A stretch of DNA of 64,000 bases from Flagellimonas hadalis (GTDB taxonomy: Bacteria > Bacteroidota > Bacteroidia > Flavobacteriales > Flavobacteriaceae). Positions 53,604-61,830 of the stretch are shown piece after piece (the stretch's first letter is position 1; each line of letters begins with the position of its first letter). A program made the position numbers and the translations under genes. The DNA lies in assembly GCF_007785775.2 (NCBI RefSeq), contig NZ_VNIK02000001.1:291844-355843 (forward strand), written 5' to 3'. A model generated the notes under the pieces. The model saw only the letters and a program-made list of their open reading frames with translations. It did not search any database and was not told the origin of the DNA.

Positions 53604-56380
53604 TAGAGCTTCTCCCTCAAATAGCTGGCTGTATGGGAGTCCTTGTTCTGGACAATTTCCTCCGGGGTACCCTCGGCGATAAGGTGTCCACCATCTTCCC
53701 CGCCTTCTGGCCCAAGGTCGATGATGTAATCTGCACATTTGATGAGCTCGATGTTGTGCTCGATCACAATGATGGAATGTCCTTTGGCAATCAGTTCATC
53801 GAATGATTTCAATAATTTTTTGATATCGTGGAAATGAAGTCCGGTCGTAGGTTCATCAAAGATGAACAGGGCCTTTTCCTTCGTGTTTCCTTTCACCAGA
53901 AAAGAGGCCAGTTTGATACGCTGTGCCTCGCCGCCGGAAAGGGTGGAGGAGGACTGCCCCAAGGTAACATACCCCAGTCCCACATCTTGCAGTGGCTGCA
54001 ATTTGCCCACGACCTTGTCCTGCTTGTGTGCCTCGAAATGGGCAATGGCATCATCAATGGTCATGTTCAGGATATCATCGATGTTTTTACCTTCAAACTG
54101 CACTTCCAAAATATCTTTTTTGAAGCGTTTGCCATTGCACACATCACATTCCAAATGCACATCGGCCATAAACTGCATTTCTACGGTGATCTCACCTTCT
54201 CCCTTACATTTTTCACAGCGACCTCCGTCCACATTGAATGAGAAATGTTTGGCCTGATAGCCTCGTAATTTGCTCAGCTTCTGCGATGCGAAAAGGTTTC
54301 GGATGTCATCGTAGGCCTTTATATAGGTCACAGGATTGGAACGTGAGGAACGCCCGATGGGGTTTTGGTCCACAAATTCCACATGCTTGATGTGCGAATA
54401 TTTTCCCTCAACGGAAGTAAACTGACCTGCCTTTTCACCATATCCGCCCACTGCCTGAAGGATGGTGGGGTAGAGGATTTTTTTGACCAAGGTACTTTTC
54501 CCACTTCCCGAAACCCCAGTGATCACGGTAAGCACATTCAGTAGAAAAGTGACATCTATATTTTTAAGGTTGTTCTCCCGTGCCCCTTTGATCTGGATGT
54601 AGTGTTTGGAATTTCTACGCTCTTTGGGCACGGCTATTTCCAAGGTTCCGTTCAGATAGGCAGCGGTAAGCGAACTGGACTTCAAAATGGCTTCCATGTT
54701 GCCCGTGGCCACGACCTCACCACCCAAGGTACCCGCTTCAGGGCCTATGTCGATGATTTCGTCCGCAGCTTTCATAATGTCTTCATCGTGTTCCACCACA
54801 ATGACGGTATTGCCCAAATTCCGAAGGGATTTCAGCACCTCGATGAGATTTTCAGTATCCCGGGGATGAAGGCCAATGCTGGGTTCGTCCAAAATATACA
54901 TGGAACCCACCAAACTGCTGCCCAGCGAAGTGGCCAGGTTGATCCGCTGGCTTTCCCCTCCGGAAAGGGTATTGGATTTTCGGTTGAGGGTAAGGTAACC
55001 TAGCCCCACTTTGTCCAAAAACTCCAATCGGGTGGTGATTTCCTGAAGCAAGCGTTTGGCAACCGTCCTATCGTGTTCCGAAAGTTGAAGCTCCCCAAAA
55101 AAGGGCATCAACCGTTTGATGGGCAGTTCAATAAGGTCTGAAATGGATCTTCCGCCCACTTTTACATAATCGGCCTCTTTGCGGAGCCGTTTCCCCTTGC
55201 ACACGGAACACTTGGTCTTTCCCCTATAACGGGAAAGCATCACACGGTTCTGTATTTTATAACTCTTTTCTTCAAGTTGTGCGAAAAATTCATGGATCCC
55301 TGTAAAATGCTCATTCCCGTCCCAGACCAATTGTTTTTGTTCCTCCGAAAGTTCAAACCAAGGTTTGTGAATGGGAAAATCAAAGGTGTAGGCCGAGTTT
55401 ACCAACTGGTCCCTGTACCAACCCATACTTTCTCCACGCCAAGGAAAAACAGCGTTTTCATATATGGAGAGAGCAGTATTCGGGATCACGAGATCTTCAT
55501 CGATGCCGATGACATCCCCATAGCCTTCGCACTTGGGACATGCACCATACGGATTGTTGAAGCTGAACAAATGCACATTCGGTTCCAAAAATTTCATGCC
55601 GTCCAGTTCAAACTGGTTACTGAAGGATTGGGTTTCCCCGGTTTGAAGGTTCTCAATGGCGCAGACCCCTTTCCCTTCAAAAAAGGCATTGTCCACCGCA
55701 TTGGCCAATCGGTTATAAAAATCCTCATCGTCCTTTACAATGATCCGGTCCACCACAAGGTCAAACTCCCTTCCAATATCGTTGGGAGCCTGGTCTATCC
55801 GTAAGACCTCACCTTTATATTTGATACGGGCATAGCCCTGCTTGGAAAAAAGCTCCAACGATTTGATGGCATCTCTATCCTCTTTAATGGTGACCGGGGC
55901 CAAAAGCAATAGTTTGCTTCCCTCTTCCAATGCCTTAATATGGTTGATGACATCCGATACCGTATGCTTCTTCACTTCCTTGCCAGAAATGGGGGAAATG
56001 GTCTTGCCGATGCGGGCGTAGAGCAACTTTAGGTAATCATAGATCTCCGTGGTGGTCCCTACCGTTGATCTCGGGTTGGTGGAATTCACCTTTTGCTCAA
56101 TGGCAATGGCAGGGGCTATACCTTTAATATAATCCACCTTGGGCTTGTCCAGCTTGCCCAAGAACTGGCGGGCATAGGAGGAAAGGCTTTCCACATACCT
56201 CCGTTGGCCTTCCGCATAAAGGGTATCGAAGGCCAAGGTGGACTTGCCCGAACCCGATAGCCCGGTGATCACCACCAGTTTGTTCCTGGGGATCACCACA
56301 TCTATATTTTTCAGGTTGTGCAGTTTGGCACCTTTGATAATGATGTGCTGCTTGGGATCGAGGTCAGTTATGGCCGCCAT
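53603..56380 (-). CDS. uvrA: Excinuclease ABC subunit A (UvrA)
   Basis: The 925-residue protein has both ABC ATPase modules (Walker [10 protein letters not shown] near residue 42 and GVSGSGKST near 625), ABC signatures LSGGESQRI and LSGGEAQRI, and the zinc-binding cysteine motifs [23 protein letters not shown] and, in the second half, [10 protein letters not shown] with CDVCNGKRF. UvrA finds bulky lesions for nucleotide excision repair. Length and domain order match the family (about 940). It has its own -7 box, and a heptamer repeat island touches its stop codon. Confidence 0.97.
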   Translation of the reverse strand: MAAITDLDPKQHIIIKGAKLHNLKNIDVVIPRNKLVVITGLSGSGKSTLAFDTLYAEGQRRYVESLSSYARQFLGKLDKPKVDYIKGIAPAIAIEQKVNSTNPRSTVGTTTEIYDYLKLLYARIGKTISPISGKEVKKHTVSDVINHIKALEEGSKLLLLAPVTIKEDRDAIKSLELFSKQGYARIKYKGEVLRIDQAPNDIGREFDLVVDRIIVKDDEDFYNRLANAVDNAFFEGKGVCAIENLQTGETQSFSNQFELDGMKFLEPNVHLFSFNNPYGACPKCEGYGDVIGIDEDLVIPNTALSIYENAVFPWRGESMGWYRDQLVNSAYTFDFPIHKPWFELSEEQKQLVWDGNEHFTGIHEFFAQLEEKSYKIQNRVMLSRYRGKTKCSVCKGKRLRKEADYVKVGGRSISDLIELPIKRLMPFFGELQLSEHDRTVAKRLLQEITTRLEFLDKVGLGYLTLNRKSNTLSGGESQRINLATSLGSSLVGSMYILDEPSIGLHPRDTENLIEVLKSLRNLGNTVIVVEHDEDIMKAADEIIDIGPEAGTLGGEVVATGNMEAILKSSSLTAAYLNGTLEIAVPKERRNSKHYIQIKGARENNLKNIDVTFLLNVLTVITGVSGSGKSTLVKKILYPTILQAVGGYGEKAGQFTSVEGKYSHIKHVEFVDQNPIGRSSRSNPVTYIKAYDDIRNLFASQKLSKLRGYQAKHFSFNVDGGRCEKCKGEGEITVEMQFMADVHLECDVCNGKRFKKDILEVQFEGKNIDDILNMTIDDAIAHFEAHKQDKVVGKLQPLQDVGLGYVTLGQSSSTLSGGEAQRIKLASFLVKGNTKEKALFIFDEPTTGLHFHDIKKLLKSFDELIAKGHSIIVIEHNIELIKCADYIIDLGPEGGEDGGHLIAEGTPEEIVQNKDSHTASYLREKL

Positions 56381-56399
56381 GTGTTAAAATTAGGGTCTC

Positions 56400-56407
56400 A
56401 AAGATAC
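56400..56407 (-). promoter_or_regulatory. -7 promoter box for uvrA
   Basis: CAAAGATA on the plus strand reads TATCTTTG on the minus strand, a TAnnTTTG match 19 bases from the uvrA ATG. Confidence 0.55.
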
Positions 56408-56476
56408 GATACACAACACTTAATACGTATATTGCACCAGTTAACATATAAAATTTAGCAACTCACAACATAGTTT

Positions 56477-56495
56477 TTTAGGTCGCCTACCTAAA
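56477..56495. promoter_or_regulatory. Candidate operator palindrome TTTAGGT-N5-ACCTAAA
   Basis: A perfect seven-base inverted repeat, TTTAGGT at 56477-56483 and ACCTAAA at 56489-56495, with a CGCCT spacer. It lies just upstream of the sigma gene's -7 box (56500-56507), where a -33 element would be. The half-sites resemble DtxR/MntR-type boxes (TTAGG...CCTAA). Confidence 0.5.
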
Positions 56496-56499
56496 TATC

Positions 56500-56507
56500 T
56501 ATATTTG
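56500..56507 (+). promoter_or_regulatory. -7 promoter box for ECF sigma gene
   Basis: TATATTTG fits TAnnTTTG and is about 124 bases upstream of the ATG at 56631, with the palindrome at 56477-56495 overlapping the -33 region. Confidence 0.55.
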
Positions 56508-56630
56508 AAGTGTAATTAAAAAACTGAATAGGCCTATACAGCATAATTACTTTTTAAGATTAAAAACTAAATACCTGAAAATCTTTCCTGAAAGGGAAGG
56601 GTGATGATTTTAACCAAAAAAGTAATTTGT

Positions 56631-57212
56631 ATGGAACTACAGATTAATGACTCGATTTTAGTAAAGAACTACATTGCCGGAGATGAGAAGGCGTTGGAAA
56701 TACTCATCAACAGGCACAACCAACGAATCACCAGTTTTATTTATTCAAAGGTCATGGACAGGGATGTTGCAGAGGACATCTTCCAAGATACTTTCATTAA
56801 GGTGATCAAGACCCTGAAAAGGGGATCGTACAGTGAAGAGGGCAAATTTCTTCCCTGGGTAATGCGGATCGCCCACAACCTGATCATAGACCACTTCCGT
56901 AAGAACAAAAGAATGCCCAAGTTCGAAGGCAGTGATGACTTCAACATCTTTTCCGTGATCAAGGATGAAAAACTGAATGTTGAGAAACAACTCATCAAAG
57001 ACCAGATCGAGAGCGATCTTACCCTTTTGATCGAGGAATTGCCCGAAGACCAAAAAGAAGTGCTGATCATGAGGATCTACAAGGACATGAGTTTCAAGGA
57101 AATCTCCGAAAACACTGGTGTCAGCATCAACACGGCCTTGGGTAGAATGCGCTACGCACTTATCAACTTGAGAAAAATCGTTGATCGCAAGAACATCGTT
57201 TTAACGAATTAA
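56631..57212 (+). CDS. ECF-type RNA polymerase sigma factor
   Basis: The 193-residue protein has sigma region 2 (about residues 15-85; VAEDIFQDTFIKVIKTLKRG, then LPWVMRIAHNLIIDHFRKNKR) and region 4 (about 125-185; LPEDQKEVLIMRIYKDMSFKEI and the helix-turn-helix SINTALGRMRYALINLRKI). There is no region 3, as in ECF (sigma-70 family group 4) factors. No anti-sigma gene with a FecR-type domain is nearby. The frame is open from 56601, but the ATG at 56631 (MELQINDS) fits the family start. A 47-residue gene follows on the same strand and may be its partner. Confidence 0.92.
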   Translation: MELQINDSILVKNYIAGDEKALEILINRHNQRITSFIYSKVMDRDVAEDIFQDTFIKVIKTLKRGSYSEEGKFLPWVMRIAHNLIIDHFRKNKRMPKFEGSDDFNIFSVIKDEKLNVEKQLIKDQIESDLTLLIEELPEDQKEVLIMRIYKDMSFKEISENTGVSINTALGRMRYALINLRKIVDRKNIVLTN

Positions 57213-57285
57213 TAGCGCATTACGTCGAACGTTGCAATATTTCCATTTTACTGGCGTTATCTATTTGAAACATTTACGCTAGAAT

Positions 57286-57429
57286 ATGGAAAATATTTAC
57301 TCTGAAGAACAAAAATCCGTGAAAACGGTACGAGCTAGCCAAAAGACCGTAAATTTTTTGCTTAGCTACTCCAAATCGATTCATGTAGTTGACTACAAAA
57401 AGCATCAGTTTGAAGTAACCTTAAATTAA
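57286..57429 (+). CDS. 47-residue protein downstream of ECF sigma factor
   Basis: An ATG at 57286 opens a 47-codon frame that ends at the TAA 57427-57429, just before a terminator. The product is MENIYSEEQ... ending HQFEVTLN, with a basic centre (KTVRASQKTVNFLL) and no membrane segment. It lies 73 bases after the sigma gene. I recall similar small frames downstream of ECF sigma genes in other flavobacteria, but have no function for it. The size, position and tight fit before the terminator favour a real gene over chance. Confidence 0.6.
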   Translation: MENIYSEEQKSVKTVRASQKTVNFLLSYSKSIHVVDYKKHQFEVTLN

Positions 57430-57449
57430 TTTAAGGATCAAACTGACAG

Positions 57450-57480
57450 AAAGAGCCGCAATTAGCGGCTCTTTTTGTTT
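57450..57480. terminator. Bidirectional terminator between sigma/47-aa genes and nth
   Basis: AAAGAGCCGC at 57450-57459 pairs with GCGGCTCTTT at 57465-57474 around AATTA and has T runs on both strands. The nth stop codon lies inside it. Confidence 0.9.
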
Positions 57481-58124
57481 TTATAATATTCGTCGATCAC
57501 CGTTTTTCGGCCTATCGTCTTGGTGATGATGTCCTTTTCCAGATCCCAGCCACGGGCCGGGGAATATTCCCTTCCATACCATATGATCTGCAGGTGCAAT
57601 CTGTTCCAAATTTCCTCTGGGAACAAACGCTTGGCGTCCCGTTCCGTTTGCACCACATTTTTTCCGTTACTGAATCCCCATCGGAACATCAATCTGTGGA
57701 TATGGGTGTCCACAGGAAATGCCGGAATGCCAAAGGCTTGGGAAACCACTACGCTGGCCGTTTTGTGGCCCACGGCCGGCAGTTCCTCCAATAGTTCAAT
57801 GTTCCGTGGCACCTCCCCATTGTACTTGTCCACCAGAATATGGGAAAGACCGTGGATTCCTTTCGATTTCATGGGGGAAAGCCCTACGGGTTTTATGATT
57901 TCCCGTATCTCTTCCACGGAAAGTTTGATCATATTGTACGGATTGTCCGCCTTTTCAAACAAGAGAGGCGTAATCTGGTTCACCCGAACGTCAGTGCTTT
58001 GGGCCGATAACAGCACAGCGATCAAAAGGGTATAAGGGTCTTTGTGGTCCAATGGAACGGGAATGGTAGGGTAAAGCTCATCCAAGGTCTGAATGGTGAA
58101 ATCAACCTTTTCTTGTTTGGTCAT
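57462..58124 (-). CDS. nth: Endonuclease III-family DNA glycosylase, cysteine-free
   Basis: The 220-residue protein has the helix-hairpin-helix motif LPAVGHKTASVVVSQAFG with the catalytic lysine K121 and the catalytic aspartate D139 in FPVDTHIHRL, so it should cut oxidised pyrimidines and abasic sites. The usual C-terminal four-cysteine iron-sulfur loop (C-x6-C-x2-C-x5-C) is absent; the region reads WYGREYSPARGWDLEKDI and the protein has no cysteine at all. The length (220) is normal. The same SPARGWD-type tail is, as far as I recall, shared by other flavobacterial homologues. It converges with the sigma-factor group through a shared terminator. Confidence 0.9.
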   Translation of the reverse strand: MTKQEKVDFTIQTLDELYPTIPVPLDHKDPYTLLIAVLLSAQSTDVRVNQITPLLFEKADNPYNMIKLSVEEIREIIKPVGLSPMKSKGIHGLSHILVDKYNGEVPRNIELLEELPAVGHKTASVVVSQAFGIPAFPVDTHIHRLMFRWGFSNGKNVVQTERDAKRLFPEEIWNRLHLQIIWYGREYSPARGWDLEKDIITKTIGRKTVIDEYYKNKKSR

Positions 58125-58131
58125 ATTTGTT

Positions 58132-58139
58132 TAACTTTG
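58132..58139 (+). promoter_or_regulatory. -7 promoter box for bcp
   Basis: TAACTTTG matches TAnnTTTG, 40 bases before the ATG at 58180 and just upstream of the divergent nth start. Confidence 0.55.
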
Positions 58140-58179
58140 CATCTAATAAGATTAAACATAAATTCAATACAGAAAGCGC

Positions 58180-58632
58180 ATGAATATATTAAAAGTAGGG
58201 GATAAAGTACCTGAATTTTCTGCAAAAGACCAAGATGGCAACACGATTCATCTCAGCGACTACAAAGGAAAGAAACTGATCGTCTTTTTCTATCCAAGGG
58301 CCAATACACCGGGTTGCACCCTGGAAGCCTGCAATTTGAGGGACAATTATAAAGAATTGCAAAGTCAAGGTTACGAGCTTTTGGGCGTAAGTGCGGATTC
58401 TGTGCGAAAACAGGCCAATTTCAAGAAAAAATATAAATTCCCTTTCCCGTTATTGGCTGATGAAGATCATACCGTGATCAATGCCTTTGGGGTTTGGGGG
58501 CCAAAAAAATTCATGGGAAGAACATTCGACGGCATCCATCGCACCACGTTTATGATCGATGGGAATGGAGTTGTGGAAAAAGTCATCGACAAGGTCAAGA
58601 CTACGGACCACGCTGCGCAGATTCTTGAATAG
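58180..58632 (+). CDS. bcp: Thioredoxin-dependent peroxiredoxin Bcp
   Basis: The 150-residue protein is a typical Bcp/PrxQ peroxiredoxin. It has the peroxidatic cysteine C46 in NTPGCTLEAC and the resolving cysteine C51 five residues later, then GVSADSVRKQANFKKKYKFPFPLLAD and the late GRTFDGIHRTTFMID segment. It reduces hydroperoxides using thioredoxin. Length and motif spacing match the family. It is divergent from nth and is followed by heptamer repeat island 3. Confidence 0.96.
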   Translation: MNILKVGDKVPEFSAKDQDGNTIHLSDYKGKKLIVFFYPRANTPGCTLEACNLRDNYKELQSQGYELLGVSADSVRKQANFKKKYKFPFPLLADEDHTVINAFGVWGPKKFMGRTFDGIHRTTFMIDGNGVVEKVIDKVKTTDHAAQILE

Positions 58633-58643
58633 AGCGGCTTTTT

Positions 58644-58779
58644 ATAGAAGAGACAAGAGGAACATAGACGATAGAGAATAGACTTTATCGTTCGGTTATT
58701 CTATTATTGAGTTATTGGTAATTGCTTATTGTAAACGGAATCATTGGAAAAACCTGAAACTTGAAATCTTAAACCCAAT
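58644..58779 (-). repeat. Heptamer repeat island 3
   Basis: The same word families occur here on the minus strand. Read on the plus strand, ATAGA starts at 58664, 58671 and 58678 (the complement of TCTAT, steps of seven), with degenerate units back to 58644. GTTATT/TTATTG words follow near 58694-58731, and CCTGAAACTTGAAATC near 58752-58770. On the minus strand the order is therefore CAAGT-like, ATAAC, TCTAT, the same polarity as islands 2 and 4. It lies between the convergent bcp and 483-residue genes. Confidence 0.75.
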
Positions 58780-58844
58780 ACACGCATTCCACAATCCTGT
58801 CCAACGCTGAACCTGATTCTTGTACTTGGGCTTAAAACTTTGTT

Positions 58845-60296
58845 TTACTCTTTCTCCTCAAGCACTTTTCGGGTAAAAAGGTGTTTCTGCTTGATGATCT
58901 CGGCAATACCTTCTGGCAACTCGTCCTCCCAGCCCTCTTCGTTGTTGATGATCTTCTTGAGCACATCCCTGGAGAAGATATGCAGCACTTCCGGGTCGTA
59001 ATCTATGATGTCCATCACCTTCCCGTTGTACTTGAAGAATTTGTACAGCTCCTTCATCCTTGGGTGCACCTTCACATTGTTGCTGGTCAAGATTTGCCCA
59101 GTGTTGGGGTCCTTCATGGGGTAGAGGTAGACTTTTAGGTCTTTGAAGAACAATTTTCCAAAGGCCTCCAAAATGCCACCGCTCAAGTGTCGATAGTATT
59201 TCTCGTCAAAAACGTCCACTAGGTTGTTCACACCCATGGTAAGCCCGATCTTGGCCTTGGTGTAGTTGTTGAAATATTCCACCAGTTTGTAATATTCCTG
59301 GAATTTGGAGATCAATACCGTATGCCCTAATGAACAGAGCAGTTCCGCACGGTCCATAAAATCCTGCTCATCAATTTCCCCCGAAGCCTTCAGGTTGGAA
59401 AGCGTGATCTCAAAAACAACGATGGTATTTTCATATTCCACCGTTTGTTCCCTGATGAAAATATCATACGATTTCTGGAACATGTCCATGTTCACCTTGG
59501 TGACGGGCCTGAAACTACCCCGAAGTGCCAAAATGCTCTTTTTGTAGAGTACGGCCGCGGGAAGAAGGTTGTTGCCATCCGGCCCGAACATCACCGCATC
59601 CGTCATATCGTTCTTGATCAGCTGCAAACTCATCAACCTGTTGTCCACATCGGCAAAGTTGGGCCCGGTAAAGTTCACCATATCAATTTCCAAGGTGTCC
59701 TTGTCGATATGGTCATAGAGGTATTTCAACAGTTTTTTGGGCTTATGGAACTTGAAAAAGGCCCCATAGATCAGGTTGACCCCCAAAATGCCCAAGGTTT
59801 CCTGCTGCAATCGCGCTTCGTTCTGTTTGAACCGTATGTGGAGCACGATCTCGTCATATTCCTTCTGATCGGGATCCAACTGGAACCGGATACCTACCCA
59901 TCCATGCCCTTTGTACCTTTTGGAAAAATCGATGGTGGCCACCGTGTTCGCATAGGTAAAAAACAGATAGTTGGGGTTGCTCTCCCTACTGATCCGTTCC
60001 TCCACCAGTCGCATTTCATGGTCTAGCATCTTCTTCAATCGGGACTGGGTCACGTACCTTCCGTCTTCCTCAATCCCATAAATGGCATCACTGAAGGACT
60101 TGTCATAGGCACTCATGGCCTTGGCAATGGTCCCCGAAGCACCTCCGGCCCTGAAAAAATGCCTCGCGGTCTCCTGTCCGGCCCCGATTTCGGCAAAGGT
60201 TCCGTAGATATTTGGGTTTAAGTTGATCCTCAGCGTTTTTGCCTTAATGGAAGGTATGTTTTCGAAAGCATTTTCTTTGCTCGGTACGGTAGGCAT
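58845..60296 (-). CDS. Conserved uncharacterised 483-residue protein
   Basis: The 483-residue product is soluble, with no signal peptide or membrane helix. The N-terminal third contains NIYGTFAEIGAGQETARHFFRAGGASGTIAKAMSAYDK, a glycine-rich loop that looks like a nucleotide- or phosphate-binding segment but matches no motif I can name. The C-terminal part has HLSGGILEAFGKLFFKDLKVYLYPMKD. In databases I recall relatives annotated as nicotinate-nucleotide adenylyltransferase or TonB receptor; neither fits, because the HxGH motif of adenylyltransferases and any barrel are absent. It has its own -7 box and converges with repeat island 3. Function unknown. Confidence 0.7.
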   Translation of the reverse strand: MPTVPSKENAFENIPSIKAKTLRINLNPNIYGTFAEIGAGQETARHFFRAGGASGTIAKAMSAYDKSFSDAIYGIEEDGRYVTQSRLKKMLDHEMRLVEERISRESNPNYLFFTYANTVATIDFSKRYKGHGWVGIRFQLDPDQKEYDEIVLHIRFKQNEARLQQETLGILGVNLIYGAFFKFHKPKKLLKYLYDHIDKDTLEIDMVNFTGPNFADVDNRLMSLQLIKNDMTDAVMFGPDGNNLLPAAVLYKKSILALRGSFRPVTKVNMDMFQKSYDIFIREQTVEYENTIVVFEITLSNLKASGEIDEQDFMDRAELLCSLGHTVLISKFQEYYKLVEYFNNYTKAKIGLTMGVNNLVDVFDEKYYRHLSGGILEAFGKLFFKDLKVYLYPMKDPNTGQILTSNNVKVHPRMKELYKFFKYNGKVMDIIDYDPEVLHIFSRDVLKKIINNEEGWEDELPEGIAEIIKQKHLFTRKVLEEKE

Positions 60297-60317
60297 ATTC
60301 GAAAATTTACGATGTCA

Positions 60318-60325
60318 CAAAGTTA
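60318..60325 (-). promoter_or_regulatory. -7 promoter box for the 483-residue gene
   Basis: CAAAGTTA on the plus strand reads TAACTTTG on the minus strand, 22 bases before the ATG at 60296. Confidence 0.55.
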
Positions 60326-60359
60326 CACTCTTCGTTCAATCTATTACATAAATATGTTA

Positions 60360-60367
60360 TAATTTTG
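60360..60367 (+). promoter_or_regulatory. -7 promoter box for MBL-fold hydrolase
   Basis: TAATTTTG matches TAnnTTTG. It lies 18 bases before the preferred ATG at 60386 and six before the alternative ATG at 60374, which helps favour the later start. Confidence 0.55.
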
Positions 60368-60385
60368 GTTTTCATGGATGACAGG

Positions 60386-61150
60386 ATGACCATCACTTTT
60401 TTGGGAACGGGAACCTCACAAGGTATCCCTGTGATTGGTAGTGACCATCCTGTGTGCAAGAGCAAGGATCCAAAGGACCAAAGGCTGCGGGTCTCCGTGC
60501 TGGTTTCTTGGAAATCGTACAACTATGTGATCGATTGCGGCCCCGATTTTCGGCAACAGATGCTGAAAAACCCCATAGAACAACTGGATGGTATCCTCTT
60601 TACACACGAACATGCCGACCATACGGCAGGTATAGACGATATTCGCCCCTTTTTTTTCCGACAGGGGGACATTCCCATCTATGCCCACGAGCGGGTCATC
60701 CACTCCCTGAAAAGAAGGTTCGATTATATTTTTGCGGATGAAAATCGATATCCTGGAGCTCCTGCGGTACAAGTGTTCCCAGTGGAAAAGGACAGGCCCA
60801 TCCATTTGGGCGATCTGGATGTGATCCCCATCGAAGCCTACCACAACCGGCTGCAGGTATTTGGCTACCGATTTGGGGACTTTGTGTACCTGACCGACGT
60901 GAAACGGGTAGAGGAGGAGGAGGTCAAAAAAATAAAAGGTGCCAAGGTCTTGGTGGTCAATGCACTGCGGGAGGAGCCCCATCATTCCCATTTCAATGTG
61001 GAAGAAGCCCTTGCCTTTGCCGAAGAGGTGGGGGCTGAAAAAACCTATTTCACCCACATCAGCCATATGTTGGGTTTCCATGCGGAAGTGGAAAAAAAAC
61101 TGCCCAAAAATGTACATTTGGCCTACGATAACCTAAAACTGAAAATATAG
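60386..61150 (+). CDS. MBL-fold metallohydrolase (PhnP/RNase Z-like)
   Basis: The 254-residue protein has the metallo-beta-lactamase fold with a strong metal motif THEHADHTAGIDD near residues 73-85, the start MTITFLGTGTSQGIPVIGS, and DVKRVEEEEV and FTHISHMLG, the late histidine region. The GTGTSQGIP opening is typical of PhnP-type phosphodiesterases and RNase Z-like proteins. The product could be a cyclic phosphodiesterase, but no phosphonate genes are nearby. The ATG at 60386 is chosen because the fold begins there. Confidence 0.87.
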   Translation: MTITFLGTGTSQGIPVIGSDHPVCKSKDPKDQRLRVSVLVSWKSYNYVIDCGPDFRQQMLKNPIEQLDGILFTHEHADHTAGIDDIRPFFFRQGDIPIYAHERVIHSLKRRFDYIFADENRYPGAPAVQVFPVEKDRPIHLGDLDVIPIEAYHNRLQVFGYRFGDFVYLTDVKRVEEEEVKKIKGAKVLVVNALREEPHHSHFNVEEALAFAEEVGAEKTYFTHISHMLGFHAEVEKKLPKNVHLAYDNLKLKI

Positions 61151-61180
61151 GCTATCCTTATGCGTTATCCTATCGTGCCC

Positions 61181-61229
61181 TGTCAGTTCGAGCGCAGTCG
61201 AGAACTAGAGCGCAGTCGAAAGATTGACG
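61181..61229 (+). repeat. REP-like element with GAGCGCAGTCGA words
   Basis: TGTCAGTTCGAG at 61181-61192 matches the left end of the 19972 inverted repeat exactly. GAGCGCAGTCGA occurs at 61190-61201 and again at 61208-61219, 18 bases apart. The reverse complement TCGACTGCGCTC occurs at about 62236-62247 inside heptamer island 4. Confidence 0.65.
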
Positions 61230-61312
61230 AAAACACATAAATACGTGATTATCAATAAGTTGTTTTCAATTCAATACTAAGGGAATTATAGACTCACATA
61301 ACATATAAATTA

Positions 61313-61816
61313 ATGAAGAACAAAATTTTCCTCTACCTGTTCGTATTTGCGGCCCTTTTGGCCCTTTACCAGTTTGTGGCCGGCAACAAAATGCAAGATG
61401 CCCTTAATTCAAAAAATGTGGACATTGACCGTTTGCATGCCGAGATGGAATCTCTCAACGATTCCCTCTTGAAGACACAGCTACGGGTCTTGGACATGCA
61501 GTATTTCACTTTGGAAAACAATGATGATGCCCTGGCCTATTATGACCATCTCAACTTGGAAAATCCATCGCGCTATATTCAGGATAAATTGTTGGAGACC
61601 AATGAAAAATCAGGGGACAATCCTTTAGTGCCCTACGAAGGGATGGAAAGTGATTTTAAGATCAACAAGATCAAGGTGCTGAACCACAAATGGATCTTGG
61701 CCGATTTTTCCGATGGTAAATATTGGGGCGACCTGATCATCAAATATGAGCTCAAGGACGACCTGAGTGTGGATTTTACCTTGCTGGACCATCTGCTCTA
61801 TGCCCGAAATAACTGA
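61313..61816 (+). CDS. Membrane-anchored hypothetical protein
   Basis: The 167-residue protein has an N-terminal transmembrane helix (about residues 4-22), a short coiled-coil stretch (about 27-65; VDIDRLHAEMESLNDSLL) and a C-terminal alpha/beta region (about 70-165) with FTLENNDDALAYYD and KWILADFSDGKYWGDLIIKY. The C-terminal part would be exposed outside the membrane or in the cytoplasm depending on orientation; positive residues before the helix suggest an outside C-terminus. I do not recognise a family beyond flavobacterial homologues. It is followed directly by repeat island 4. Confidence 0.7.
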   Translation: MKNKIFLYLFVFAALLALYQFVAGNKMQDALNSKNVDIDRLHAEMESLNDSLLKTQLRVLDMQYFTLENNDDALAYYDHLNLENPSRYIQDKLLETNEKSGDNPLVPYEGMESDFKINKIKVLNHKWILADFSDGKYWGDLIIKYELKDDLSVDFTLLDHLLYARNN

Positions 61817-61830
61817 TGGTTAAGAGTTGA

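Noticed and set aside
58845..60296. Annotation of this gene as nicotinate-nucleotide adenylyltransferase
   Set aside because: The adenylyltransferase HxGH and ISSTxxR motifs are absent.
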